Assembly: GCA_003640385.1 (NCBI GenBank) | Contig: RCAB01000034.1 | Span: forward strand, 209,890-273,889 | Length of the DNA: 64,000 nucleotides | DNA from: Setaria digitata | Lineage: Eukaryota; Nematoda; Chromadorea; Rhabditida; Setariidae | Reading direction: 5' to 3' | In this document: piece by piece, positions 25,865 through 37,944 of the stretch | Layout of the letters: each line of letters starts with the position of its first letter | How positions within the stretch are numbered: position 1 is the first letter of the stretch | Notes under the pieces: generated by a model | Told to the model about the DNA's origin: nothing | Database searches by the model: none | Seen by the model: the letters and a program-made list of their open reading frames with translations, nothing else | Position numbers and translations under genes: made by a program

Positions 25865-26309
25865 AGGAGAGGGGGAGAAAGGGTTAAATGTAATAAAATT
25901 TTTTTTTTTAAAAAAAAAGCAGTTTTTTTCTAGAGAAGACAGTAGTTGCTGATGCACTTCAAATCTTAAGGAAAATAACTCAGAAAAACAAAATTTTTTC
26001 GACGAAAACATGTGAAATTGGGTTGCATGTAATTTCTTCAATTTCTAGATATTAAATATAAAACGACAGTCTCGAGTCAAGAAATAAGGACTTTTAGATC
26101 TTTCAGAATTTTCGATTTCGGAATTAACCCTAAAACGGTGAATGCAACAGAATCAATTCAAAATAAAATAGCTATTTGAGTTTTAAATCAAAATTCTATC
26201 CAATAAATTTGGCATTTTTTAATTGAGCAACTGAGTAATAATAGAAAAATAATGGTCATAAATGATAAAGGCCCATCTCGATGTTCTATTTGCATTCAGT
26301 AAAACAGCT

Positions 26310-29281
26310 TCATAACTCTTTTTTGCTTCTTCTCGATTTCGGTGGTGAAGGAGCTTTCGGTGGTTCTGGCTCATTATCTTCTTCGTCATCTGGAAGAGAA
26401 TTTACAAGTTGCATTTAATATGACAAGAAAAAAAAGACATTTCGGGATTTAAAAAAATTAAAAACAAACCATCCAAAGATATATTGCCGCTCATAATCTG
26501 ATCAATCCAAGACTGCAGTACTTCCAGATTGCTATCTTGATGTTTTTTTGGGTCATCAAGATTCAACTGTGACATGTCAAACCATATTCCCTCTTTCTAC
26601 AACGACACACATGGTGAAATACTCGACGTCTTTATATCACATTTTTTTTTTAATTCCTCTGGATAGATTTCTAATGATCATTTTCAAGCATATTTTACAC
26701 AAATCATTGCATTAAGAATCTGAAATGAAGAATATACGTCTGAAATGTCGACGAGGCCAAGTTGTGGACTACCTTCGATGTCAATGCCGAACATTTCTTC
26801 CCATATATCCACCATTAACGGAAATTCATCTGAGAGAGAGCAGTTGAATTTAAAACACAAAAAGAAACTTACAGCTGAAAAATAATATATAGTTTCTGGG
26901 CAGAAATTTATATTGCACTGAACAATACTTTGGTCTAGACTGAAATCAATATATGATTCCGTATTATGGAAGACATAATGCGGAATCATTGATTTCGATT
27001 ACAGAGATAAACACAGAAGTACCTGGATCAATTAACGATATCTTCAAAGTCCCAGCATGTTCACTATTCTCATCGGCAATTTTCTGAAGTAGTCTAAACA
27101 TTGCTCGACCTTCACGAGATTCCTCATCGCAGAATGCAACAATCAATTTCTCATCGTCTTCTCGATCTTTCTGCAATATTCTAGAATGATTATTGAAATT
27201 TCTGAGAAGCTATGTATCAAAACCTTAAAATTCCTACCCAAACATTGAAATAGTTCTGCAAAGTTAGTTTCTGCATCACAGGTTTCTTGTGTTTCTCAAC
27301 CCAGCCTTCAAATTCGCCCTCAGTATCCACCGATGTCGGAGCATAAATAGGATCATCTTCAAACGGCCGCAACATTTGTACTTCACCAACTCGTTTCAGT
27401 CCCATTTTTCGAGCCCACTAAATTAGTTCCTCGGTCATTCTAGAAGTATTGATGGTACCTTTTCAACTGCAGCTTAGATTTAATTTTTCTTGAAAATAAC
27501 TAACATATGAGTTAACAACAGCATAGAATTCCACTTCACCCATGAAATCTTCAGCTGCTTCCTCGTACTCCTTCAGTGCTGAAAATAACCATTGAGAAAT
27601 TATTCATTTTCACCATTTTTAACATTTCTGCAGGCAGACTTTTAAGTAATAATCACCAGAAATGTAATAAATTTCAAAGAAAATTTAATAATGCCACACG
27701 ACTAAACATAAAACTTTAGACAACTTGATAAGAAATGAGACTTCGCTAACCAACACTTCCCGGCTCGAAATAACCAATCACCCTTACGACTTCATCTTCT
27801 AATGCCTCGAATCCTTCTTGATCATGCTCATCGTTGATTATTGTTATCGGATCATCAGGAATCTGCAAAGCTCTCTTACTGAAAATCACTAATATCAGTT
27901 TAACTTACTCGCATACTTCTTCGGTGAAAAAGTAAATTTTCATCAAGTTAGTTTAATGGAACTCTTTTTGAAAGAATTAAGGGATGCATTAAAAAAATGA
28001 AAGAAACGATAACAGAAAGAGTGAGAAAACTAACATGAACGCTCCAGATTTTCTGTATGTTTAATAAAGAATTCTACTAATGAAATGAAATTTCAGAATT
28101 CATTTAAAAGTACTAACGTCCATAAGCCATGAAACAAATGTTTCTGGATCTCGTACGCCGAAATACTCAATTTTATAGCCATCCTTATAGACATGTATTG
28201 TATCTTCGCCCTTTTCAACATCTGAAACTGCATGGATGGGATACCTTTGAATATTCACATTTTTTCCATTGAACTGAAGGAAGGAAAAGATAGACATCTT
28301 TTGTCTCAGTCTTTTGAAGCCTTATTATCAGTTGAATTTCAAAACGAGATAAAAATTCTTTTATCTTGTGTCGTACTCTCTTGCTTCCTTAGCCGTGCTT
28401 CTTTCGTTGTATTTACGGTATAGAAACTATATCCTCGTTTTGTCATTATCTGAGCCGATAACTGCAAAGTTTATGACTAACACCGACAGATTATTTTGAT
28501 ATATCTATTTAATGAGATTTTCCAAGTCATCTTAATTTGAATCGATTTAAATGTATACAAATATTGATGTTAATTTATAATTTAGAAAACAAACAACAAT
28601 AAAGAAGTTGAGGAAAACAAAAATGTAAATATACCTGTAGAAAGCATTCATATTGATCTAGTTCTGGATCGTCCTCTTCAACATCGTTGAAAAAAACAAT
28701 TGTTCTAGCGTCATTCGAAAGTACCGTTTTGTTGAAGTTTTTTTCGTTCAAAACATGAAAATGAGAAAAGTATTGCTTTTTTTTTTTTTGTTCGGGAAAA
28801 TTCAGACCTTTAAGTAATGTTCCAGTACTATAAGCCAGTTTGAATTTAATGCTTTAAAGCAATTTCAAATTTTATAAGTTTTATGCTTTCAGTGTTAACT
28901 TGAATAAATATATTTTAGAATGGCAAAAGATGGAAATGTACGGACAAATTTATACGTGTAATCAATTGTCCAATTGCAATTTTATTCAAATTTTATCTGC
29001 GTGAGAAACAGTGGCGAATCATGACGGGAAAACCTGAAGGCAAGGAGTGGCAACGTAAAAAACGTAAAAAGAAGGAGTGGTATCGCTCTCTTGGAACATA
29101 TTAATGAAAGGAAGTAGAATTTAAGACTAAACTAACTAACCTCGGTTCGGTCAAACCCGTCGAATTCTAATTCTGGGTATCCGAGAAACATGCAGTTAAT
29201 ATCTAATGTTTTTGCATTAGCGGCTCGTCCTGACCGTGGTACCAACGATGAAAGCAGCAAGGCTACGACCACCAGCCCCAT
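26310..29281 (-). CDS. csq-1: Calsequestrin
   Basis: High-capacity, low-affinity calcium buffer of the muscle sarcoplasmic reticulum lumen; it polymerises with calcium next to the release channel. Exons on the minus strand: 29281-29141, 28775-28635, 28461-28377, 28221-28118, 27862-27751, 27578-27505, 27417-27238, 27170-27023, 26829-26738, 26596-26470, 26389-26310. All joins keep frame, giving 427 residues (from memory about 417 in C. elegans CSQ-1). Residues 1-20 are a hydrophobic signal peptide (VVVALLLSSLV). The body shows the three thioredoxin-like folds of the family, with landmarks GYPELEFDGFDRTE, VVFFNDVEED-like IVFFNDVEEDDPELDQYECF, VEKGEDTIHVYKDGYKIEYF, IGYFEPGSV, GLKRVGEVQMLRPFEDDP, ADENSEHAGTLKISLIDP and SWIDQIMSGNISLDDDEED. 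The tail after that acidic run is proline-rich and then basic, ending KKEL, unlike the long Asp/Glu tail of vertebrate calsequestrin. Exon 2's start (28775) rests on an acceptor inside an A-run and adds seven residues; exon 4 could start six bases earlier at 28227. Confidence 0.95.
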
Positions 29282-29288
29282 TTCTTAC

Positions 29289-29297
29289 CTGAAATTT
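29289..29297 (-). promoter_or_regulatory. Probable trans-splice acceptor of calsequestrin
   Basis: Read on the minus strand, AAATTTCAG matches the nematode acceptor consensus and leaves a seven-base leader before the ATG at 29281. The codons that follow form a signal peptide, which supports this start. Confidence 0.5.
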
Positions 29298-32200
29298 ATT
29301 TTTTCTTAATGCTAGTGTTCCATCTGTTCTCAGTGTTTTTTCCCTGTGATAAGATGTCAGTATCTGAGATAAGTATTATGAGTACGTACTGGAGACAGAA
29401 CATGAAGTGCAGAAAAAGATTTTTCCTTGGAATACTGGGTATTAGCCAGAATCAGCTGACCAACCACTGCAAATGACTTTCAGACCGTTATGAAAAATTT
29501 TATAATAAGTAAATGTGATATTGTTTAATTCATTTTAAAATGAACAATAAAGTGTATTGCTATATTGGTTCATAAATCGACCATTAGGAAGTGAAATATA
29601 TGTTGTGAAATTGACGGGGAAAAATAGGGGAATCAATAAAGGCTACCGAAGCTGTGTTGGTTAAAAGTACGAAAAACATGAGCTGAACAACGGTTCCATA
29701 AGTGTAAAAGGAATTATTCGAGGCTGGAATAAATAATCCGTGGAAAAGTGTGGAATTAAGCTATCAAGAAGTTAGTGGTCTACCAAGAATTTTCGTTAAT
29801 AAAGACTTCACCATTACCTGTGCAAAATTTCTTCAGCAATGAACTATATGCAAATTAATATAGCTATAGGAAAAATTTGGAACCTGCAGTTTTGAAAAGA
29901 TGAAAGTTATGAATGTTCTTTATCATATATGTTTGTAAAATCGAAAATCAGTCCGACGGTAAGGAATATCTTGGGATTAGGCACGGAAGAACTGTTTCCG
30001 GAAAAATTTGGTAATGGCTGGCGAGGTTACGAGCTTGGCAACGTGATACACATTACCGGAATGCTGTAGTCTATTGTTTCTGTATAGAAGAGAGAAATAC
30101 AAAAAGAAAAATGATATGAAGTGGTGGAAGAGAGCTGATTTAACTAAGATTTTCAATATGCCACTTGAAATTCTTACAGCCTACACAGGCGCGTATTCTG
30201 GATGAGCAAGTAAACAAGCATCAATTTAAAAGTAAGGAAAACAAATGCTTTCGTGGAGTTTGGCTTCTTTATGTTATGATGCTTTATATATGTGCGATAG
30301 TTGTTATCCTAGCAATTCAAGTTTTCAGGCTCTGGTATTCATCAATCTCTCCTGCTTCCTGAATGTTCCCTCTTTCTTACTTTCTCTCCCTCTCCCTCTC
30401 TTCCGCATTTTTGCTCTTGTTCCGAGTTCTAAGCAAAACAATGTCGAGAACGCAAAACTGAGTACATAATATGCAGCACTAATAATGAGTTCCATTCAAA
30501 GAATGATTGTCAGCTTCTTTACACTATAAAAATTCATAACTTCCCCTTCTTCCATCGATTTCCTATTATTTTCATCCCATATGAAATACCTCACAGAAGC
30601 ATATGCAGAATTCTGTAATCAAGAAGAAAATGATAAAATCGATTCATTGTTTGTAAAATAAAAAGACTACAAGCTAAAAATAAAACGATATTTCTCGTCA
30701 ACAGTATAGTTTCTTATGCAAATATTTCAATGAAACCTACAACTTGCACTTGAAATCTAGAAATCTATTCGGTTTCAAAAGCAATTTTGAATTTTTCCAG
30801 AAATGGCTCGAGTAATTTGCCTAGCAGGTGAAGGAAAAAGTCACTGAGTACAATTAAATCTAAGCAAATTAAAAGTATCATAGGATGTAGTATTAAAAGA
30901 ATACATTGTTTCCACTTTGGTTGATCTCTCCAATTATTTTTGTAAAAGAAAAAAAAAATCTCCGACAAATTTTATGTTAAAAAATCAATAATAGTGAAGC
31001 AGACTTTTTTTGAAAGTTGCTATAAACTCAGAAAGAAAAATAAAATTTCCTCTTCAAAGTTGAGAATTCCAAAATTAAGAGAAGTCCTTTCCTTATGAAC
31101 GATTTGTCCTTTTTTCTTGTATTTACAAAAAAAAACTTACCATTTTCCTCCGCCTCACCCATTCTTCAGAGTTTACGGTGGAATTTTTTTGCATTGATCA
31201 TGAACGACAGCTGCGGTAGAGGGACATAAATAACACAGTTCATGTTGACGTAATTTTTCAAAGTTTAAACGATAAAGGATAACGAAAGAAACAGCTAACA
31301 TTAAGGAAACTATTCCAGTGAAAAAGTAAGACAATAAGCTAATCCGTGTTATTTCAAATGTGAATTGCAGAGAACCATCAAAACTCTGGATTTAATCAAG
31401 CATTTGAGATTAACCAGATGAGCCTAAAATTATACTCTTAAAAATAGTCTAGTTCACTGTTTCTAATATTCACTTTTTTTTTATTATCCTCCGATCTGCA
31501 AGGATAGCAAAAGAACTGTGATATTCCATAGTTCCTTTAATTCGTTGAAATTTCAAAAGGATCCTACTGAACATGATAAAACCAAGTATGTTATATAATT
31601 CAAGTTTCATCCTTGCTTTAGAACTACACGACTGGCATTGCGGAACGCAAATGTGCTTTTCATTACCTTATTTGATGAACAGGCCTTCAATTTTCAGGAA
31701 GTTTAGGGTCCTGATATGAAGACCTTCATGGAAACACCATATTTTAGATACTTTTTTAATAGAGAAAATGCATATCCTTTTTTGTTTTTGAATAATTTTT
31801 GATCTGAGTAATGCGTAATTTTTGACGATTTACAACTTTTTGGAGTAAAAGTTTACTAGGCATTCAGGACAGAGACATTTACTAACATTAATAGAAGAAT
31901 CGGGGAATTTAAGTTTACCGAATAGTAATTGTGAATTATGGATAGAGGTCATAACTTTGAATGATGTATATCGGAAATGAAGAGAAATGTAGATTATTTA
32001 TTTATACAAGCATTTAGTTATTTTCGAGAAAATGTCTAACAGTAACAGTGGCGGTCTGGTCTGTCACCTTCTTTTTAATGATCAGATCACTGAGAAAAAA
32101 AGAAGGAAAATTCGAAAGTGGATAAAAAAACTGAACAAAAAACAATTTTTTTGATATTCAACCGCATCGAAATTTTTGGTTTTAGGAAGCGATAATTAGT

Positions 32201-33166
32201 CAACCTGTACTAACCTTCATAGTTTCAGTGCTTTCAAGACAAAGACTTCCCCACTCAACATCTTCTTTACTTGAGATCTTGTTCTGATCTGTTCCACCAT
32301 TATATCATCTGCTAAATTCAGTTAATATTTTCTTATGGTTCTAATGTTGCTAAACTTCGAACTTCCTTGGGGAAATTTCATTAACCTCATTTAAATCGAA
32401 ATCTAAACCGCAATGAAAAATAAAGGGTTATTTGTCCCCAGTGTGGGCAAAAAGCTTTTCATTTGACAAATTCAGCTACCAGTATAACTTGTAACGTTTA
32501 ATTACTTTACAAACCCATAATACTTTGGAGAGCAGGCAATGTTCACCGATTCTTAATGAATTTATATGAGCTACATGCAGGTAATAAAAATAGGACTTTC
32601 ATGTCTAATGAAAATGATGCACCGTTTGCAGCTATTCACTCATTTAATTTTTTTACAAAAACTCCACACCTTTTGTTTGTCCATAAGGTTTAGACCATTG
32701 CTACTGACATCGTATGTCAGTAATACTAAGTTATAATATATCTCGCGCGATGACCAAGTTGCAATACACTGCATGCGTAGTTATGACGATCAGGGAGGAA
32801 TGATTTATTCGCTAAATTTCGTTTATATCAAATAAAACTTCAAACGAGCTGTTTTATTGACATGACCATTCATAAACACTGTATGGCAGTTCTCATTTTG
32901 AAAAAAACTTGTATTCTAAAACAAATTCTATTTTGTTTTCCTGGTCTTTTCATTCAATAAAGCTCTAGTAAAAAACGTGTTTCACAAGTGTTGCTTAAGA
33001 TACTTGGAGAAGCTAACTTCGTTTTTGAAGTTTGAAAGAATTATAACCGCCCTGACAGGAAAATAATATATCAGAGATATAAATGACTTTGCAAGTCAAT
33101 ACGATTGAATTTTCTGTCCATACAAAGTAAAATCTCTTATATCTATCACTAAAACAACATGTTAAC
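29298..33166. other. Intergenic gap, calsequestrin upstream region
   Basis: About 3.9 kb between the csq start and the CCDC22 stop, both genes on the minus strand. It contains only short unrecognised frames and no repeat beyond short homopolymers. The 29.3-31 kb part is the natural place for the calsequestrin promoter. I found no match I would defend for a specific muscle element, and no perfect AATAAA on the minus strand in the first 100 bases after CCDC22. Confidence 0.5.
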
Positions 33167-36100
33167 TTAACTGTTACATTCTCCTAACAATTCTTTCAGA
33201 GCCATATTTTCTTTCTTTATTTCCATCCAATCGTTAACAACACACTCAAATTTTTCATCAATGTTCTTCTGCTGCTGCATAGCAACCTTCAAAACAAAAG
33301 AGAAAAAATGCTTTTATTCTAAACCATGTCTACTTTAAAAGCTAGACGACTGCCAAACATGAAACTAAATCTCAAGTACTAACCTTCATTACTTAAAAAA
33401 AAATTCATACATGCTTTGAAAAAACATCTGATTTATCAATCTTGAATTTGAAAACATCTATATGAATTACTAACCAGATCGTTTAGTTCTTCAATTTCCC
33501 GTTCAAGCTGTCCAGAAGCATCAATGCCAGTAATAACCCAGGAACATTCACCATGAATTTTCATTAATAACTTATATGCTTTTTGCATGGATGTATCTTT
33601 CTCAACATCCTACAGTGCATTCAGACTTAAGCAGGAATCAAGAATCCAAAGAGATATATACAAACCGGACAAGGAATAAATACATTAAGCATCTATCGAT
33701 TTTTTATAGACATTAGCTAAAAAACATCACAGAAAAATTTTGCTAGTCGTTACGGCCACGGGAATTAGTGGGTAGATAATGTAAAAAAAAATACCTTATA
33801 CAGTTTTCCTTCAACTACAGTAAAAGAACGCTCCAGTTTCCCAGTACTTGACCTGATCTCTTTCTGAAGACACAAATTTTCAGCAGCAATCTATAAATAT
33901 AACAAATGTATTGGAACAAATAATCATCAGACTCCAAATTCGCTAATTCTTCGAATAAAAAGCATATAAATAGTTTTTTATATCATGAAAGTTCGCCTGA
34001 TGCGATAAACATGTGTAACACCATGCAGTTATCTTTTGTTTTGTTGACACACCTTATTAATTTCATTCTGTTGTTTCCTGATGCTGCCAACAATCTCAAA
34101 TATGTGTTTCATATAAATGTTTCGATTAATCTGTTTCTCCTCTTGTGTTTCTGCCTGTCTTTTCTGAAGATCAAAAAAAAAAGAAGGGATTAATAAGTAT
34201 AATGAGAACTTTCATTACATTATACTGAAACCAAGCTTCTACAATATGTCTGAAACAAACCAAAGTCTCCATAACTTTTTTCCGATCAGCAAGTTCATTC
34301 TCAATGATTTTTGCATCCTTTGCTAATGCTTTCCGATTACAATACACCAGACTATAATCCTACAATATTTTTAATTAGATTTTTACAAGCACGAGAATCC
34401 AGCTGTTATTCAGTCATCCAAAACATTCAAATATTTAACGGACCGAAGATAAAGCAGTCAGTCGTGCTGCCTTCACCTCCTCATCTTTTTCTACTTTCGC
34501 TCTCAGCCATACGTTTTGCAGATGCTGCATCCGTTCATTGCTTCCATCAATGTAACTCTAAAAAAGTATATTTAAGAAATAGGTTACAACTTCATTTTCA
34601 CCCACTTCCGGAACTTCTAGCACAAAAATATAGTTCGTTGGAATCAACTACCGATATACATATAAAACAAACTTCAAGCTTAAAAAGAGCATCTGGATCC
34701 TCCAATAGTTTTTTCAATCGTTTATCAATTTCAGCCTCTCGAAGTTTCCTGTTTTGCAGCGATAGAAACCGTTCGGCCTCATCACTCTGCATCTGCAACA
34801 AACTGAAGAATTTCATGAAGTTTAGTGTTTTTTGAAAAATCATTAGAAGGTCATGCACAGAGAAGGTCAAGCAATCAATTCAAACTGAAAAATCAGTTGA
34901 ATTGCTAGTGTTCTTTCTTTATTAGCGTCAAAAAATCTAACAAGATGTATTAGCAGAACTCTTTAAGAAGCAAAAACCTGGCTCTTATAAATTTTCTTAC
35001 GATCTACAGAGGCTGTCAAAACCAAAACTTCATTCAGCAATTTGTTGAGAACTTCACTTTTTCCACCACTTTCCTTTGAAGTGTTAGCAACTTCTTGTTT
35101 ATTTTTCGCTTCTCTCCTTTGCTGCAACTCTGTAGGAAGAAGTGGTTTAGGTTTCAGTCTGAAAATAGACGAATAAATGGGCCAGAAGATATATAATAAA
35201 AAAAAGGAAAGAAAAAACTATGCGAAATAGCAACTTTTAAGAAAAAATTAAACGTATACGAATCCAAAAACTGAAGTACGAAATGCGGAACCGACCGTGG
35301 TTTTATTCGTTTACCAGGAGATCTGTAATGCGAAGTTTCTAAAACTTCATCCCCAACAGAATGATAATTTTGTGTTTCATTGCTGCTGATGGCATTACTT
35401 TCCAACAAAGAACAAATGAATGCACTGCGACGATATCGCCAATCTTCACAACGTAACGCAGCCATTACATCACCAGAGAAACCTACGAAATCGACCCTTG
35501 TCGATAAGACCTAAACTACTTTCAAAAAAAGAAAAAAAAAAAAAAAAAAGAAAGAAAATGAAGTTGCGCTAGAAGAAATTATTTTTATAAACTAAATTCC
35601 AAATTCTCTACTCTCAACAAAAATACGAATTTAAATGCACAGCTTACCGATGAGTGGTTTTGAGCCGAACCATACCGTGTAAAACTGCTTTCCCTTTCTT
35701 CGTCACTACAATTTGCTGACCGGATTAGATCAGTGAATGGATCTGTAACACCATATATTCTATTGAGTCCAAAAAAAGCGCTACTTGAAATTTAGATGAA
35801 AATCTCACTTTAAAAAAGCTCTTTCTGATGAAATATTTAGGAACTTGTGCATATATAAAACAAAAATTCTGAAAGAGATGCCTTTTACAGGAGTGATAAC
35901 TGGAGAATCTTTGGGTAATTTCTCCATGAGACCAATAAGAATATTACGTAACTCTTTACTTCGTCCATAAAGTAACATATGGTAATCAATAGGATCACGA
36001 ACACCAATGCTCTTCAAGTTAATGTTTTAGTAGAAAAATGATTTTTACTAATGCCAGCCGAAAACGGAATTTCGGTTCGATTCTTCTTCGACTGCAGTCT

Positions 36101-36559
36101 GTTAATACAAAGAAGCATTTATATAAAGTTAACAAACTAAGATTTGCCTTCACTGCATCAACAACAACTGTAACACATCGGAATTTCGCAGACATATCTT
36201 GGGGAAGCAACTTTGATGGAACTTCCTTTCTGAAATGAACAGTCTTTGAAGAATCCAACCACTCGGAGCGTGTGTGGTTCATTATTTTACCAATAAAAAA
36301 AAAAAAAAAAATGCATTTCCCACCTTATGCTTTGTTTGCACGACCACAACAATATTACAATTGCTTGATAAAAGGTCTCTGTACTAAGTTCCGCAACACT
36401 GCTTGGAATCTCTTTTAGGTCATCGAAAAAGTTCCTGAAATATGGTAGCGACTATACCCACTGATATTTCTTATAAAAGCGAAAAATATTTGCTGAAAAT
36501 AATACGAACGGATCAAGACGACGTAATGTATCGATAATTTGGCCATCAACAACATCCAT
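33167..36559 (-). CDS. CCDC22: CCDC22, Commander/CCC complex coiled-coil subunit
   Basis: CCDC22 pairs with CCDC93 and the COMMD proteins in the Commander complex, which with retriever recycles membrane proteins from endosomes. Exons on the minus strand: 36559-36510, 36434-36324, 36229-36148, 36011-35882, 35742-35648, 35510-35296, 35158-34978, 34792-34673, 34557-34444, 34359-34261, 34163-34053, 33890-33795, 33609-33475, 33286-33167. The total is 552 residues (human about 627). The N-terminus (about 1-105) is the NN-CH calponin-homology-like domain: MDVVDGQIIDTLRRLDP, LPQDMSAKF (human LPLAMSARF) and LRNILIGLMEKLPKDS (human LRDLLLFLAERLP). Residues 105-200 are unconserved linker. The rest is coiled coil with clear landmarks: IFEIVGSIRKQQNEI (human ILEIVGNIRKQKEEI), LQKEIRSSTGKLERSF (human LQKEINSLSGKLDRTF) and KAYKLLMKIHGECS. 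Introns 3 and 4 use GC donors at 36147-36146 and 35881-35880; all others are GT-AG. Identification rests on recalled human sequence, not a search. Confidence 0.92.
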
Positions 36560-36564
36560 CCTTA

Positions 36565-36575
36565 CTGCTATCAGA
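36565..36575 (-). promoter_or_regulatory. Probable trans-splice acceptor of CCDC22
   Basis: On the minus strand an acceptor ending GATAGCAG precedes a five-base leader (TAAGG) and the ATG at 36559. It is weaker than the calsequestrin site (poor T-run), but the start agrees with the conserved N-terminus of the family. Confidence 0.35.
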
Positions 36576-36799
36576 TTCAACTGCCCAGTACCAGTAACCG
36601 ATCAAGCACCTTTGTTCATAATTCCCTGCAAATAACTTCTATTAACCTAAAGCAAATTGAATGCACAACTAAGAAACATGAACCAGACCAGTATACAAGA
36701 GAACAAACCATTGACTTCCACTGTTTAGTTTTTCCTATTTCGCCAAAGCTAGCAAGCCCTGTCGTCTCTCAGAAATGTGCGATCTCTCTTTACTTTTAC

Positions 36800-36867
36800 T
36801 CCTTGTACACCAAATCCAATTATTTCTTTCACTCTCTTGTACACCAAATCCAATTATTTCTTTCATA
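36800..36867. repeat. 34-bp tandem duplication, two copies
   Basis: The segment beginning CTTGTACACCAAATCC is present twice in direct tandem with period 34, starting near 36802 and 36836, almost identical. It lies about 240 bases upstream of the CCDC22 start, inside its presumed promoter region. Confidence 0.85.
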
Positions 36868-37944
36868 GGGTTCTTACTCGTATTCTTCTTTCACTTATTA
36901 TACGCGATTATTCAAAGCTAGGGAAAGTGCCCCGTGACTGAGACTCAGCGTTTAGACTTAGTGACTACACAGATTAGGTAACTTCCGTCCGTTTGTTGTT
37001 TAGAATGGTGACTGTAAGTTGAGTAATTTCTCCATTCATTGGTCATCCTGACGCCTCCAGAAACGGATTCTATCACTATGCACTTTATCGAACTTATTTG
37101 ATCCTCTCTAGATTACTTTATTTCTACTCAAATTGAAAATGTACATATTCTAGTAGGCTTAAGTCTTCTCTAAGATTTATAGAACAAGTAGTCAGTTTCA
37201 TGGCAAAAGGAAATAAAAACGACACCGCACAATGAAGCTGTAGTTCTCCCATATTTGTTACACAACTCGTGAAGTCATTCTACATGATTGGCTGTTTTGC
37301 TCTGCAAAACAGTAACAGACCCTCTCAAAACAAAAAAATAAAATAATAAAAAATAAAAGAGAGTAGGCTAATAAAAAATCGAAGATTTCTGCTGCTAAGT
37401 TATTCGCTTCCACTACGTAAATTATTTTTCGGACAGTTTTCAAATTCAGCCTATTTTAACTTTTTTTCTACTTTCAGTGTAATCAGCCTACTCTTAAGTG
37501 TTTCCTGCCAAACCATAGGTGAATGCCAAGAAATCCTTAAATTTGAAATGTCTTTTCTTGCGCAGTATCTGGTGCAGGACACTTCAACTAGTTCCTTTAC
37601 GAAACTTACTTTCTCTACTCCGTCGAATTCATGTGAGTAATTTCTCATTAAAAATGTCTATTTAAATTTATTCGTAAGAGCAGTTCGCTGCTTTTTTTTC
37701 CTGCAGTAGCTTACTTCGATAAATCAAATTCCATTCCACAGACTGGAAGTGCATACTCCATAATGTATAAAATTTTGCCCTTTACGAATTTTCAATTGGG
37801 GTGAAAATTCAATAATTTAGAAACAACTGCTAAAAATCATGATTTAATGAATTTTAAACTTTGAACTATAGCTATTGCATGATGTACCTCTTCCCCATGG
37901 GACACACTGCGTGGAACCCTTACCTGTTATTGGTCCGGAATACT

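Larger units (their letters stand above)
17429..26309. other. Gene-poor interval between mlc and calsequestrin
   Basis: About 8.9 kb without a coding region I can support. Frames are short and unrecognised, the longest being antisense to low-complexity sequence near 25.8-26.0 kb. It contains (TTAA)n at 19261-19283, a 12-base G run near 20005-20016, the nested palindromic element at 20402-20559 and AT microsatellites at 23654-23679 and 25796-25864. The part nearest 17.4 kb presumably holds regulatory DNA for the muscle light chain. Confidence 0.55.

Noticed and set aside
25754..26041. 95-codon minus-strand frame
   Set aside because: Mostly translated AT and A/T homopolymer sequence downstream of the calsequestrin stop.
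17429..26309. Possible bacterial (Wolbachia) insertion or transposon
   Set aside because: No long bacterial-like ORF, no transposase or reverse transcriptase motif and no terminal repeats beyond the palindromic element.
34311..34835. 174-codon plus-strand frame
   Set aside because: It lies antisense over CCDC22 exons 8-10, whose minus-strand frames match a known family and splice correctly.
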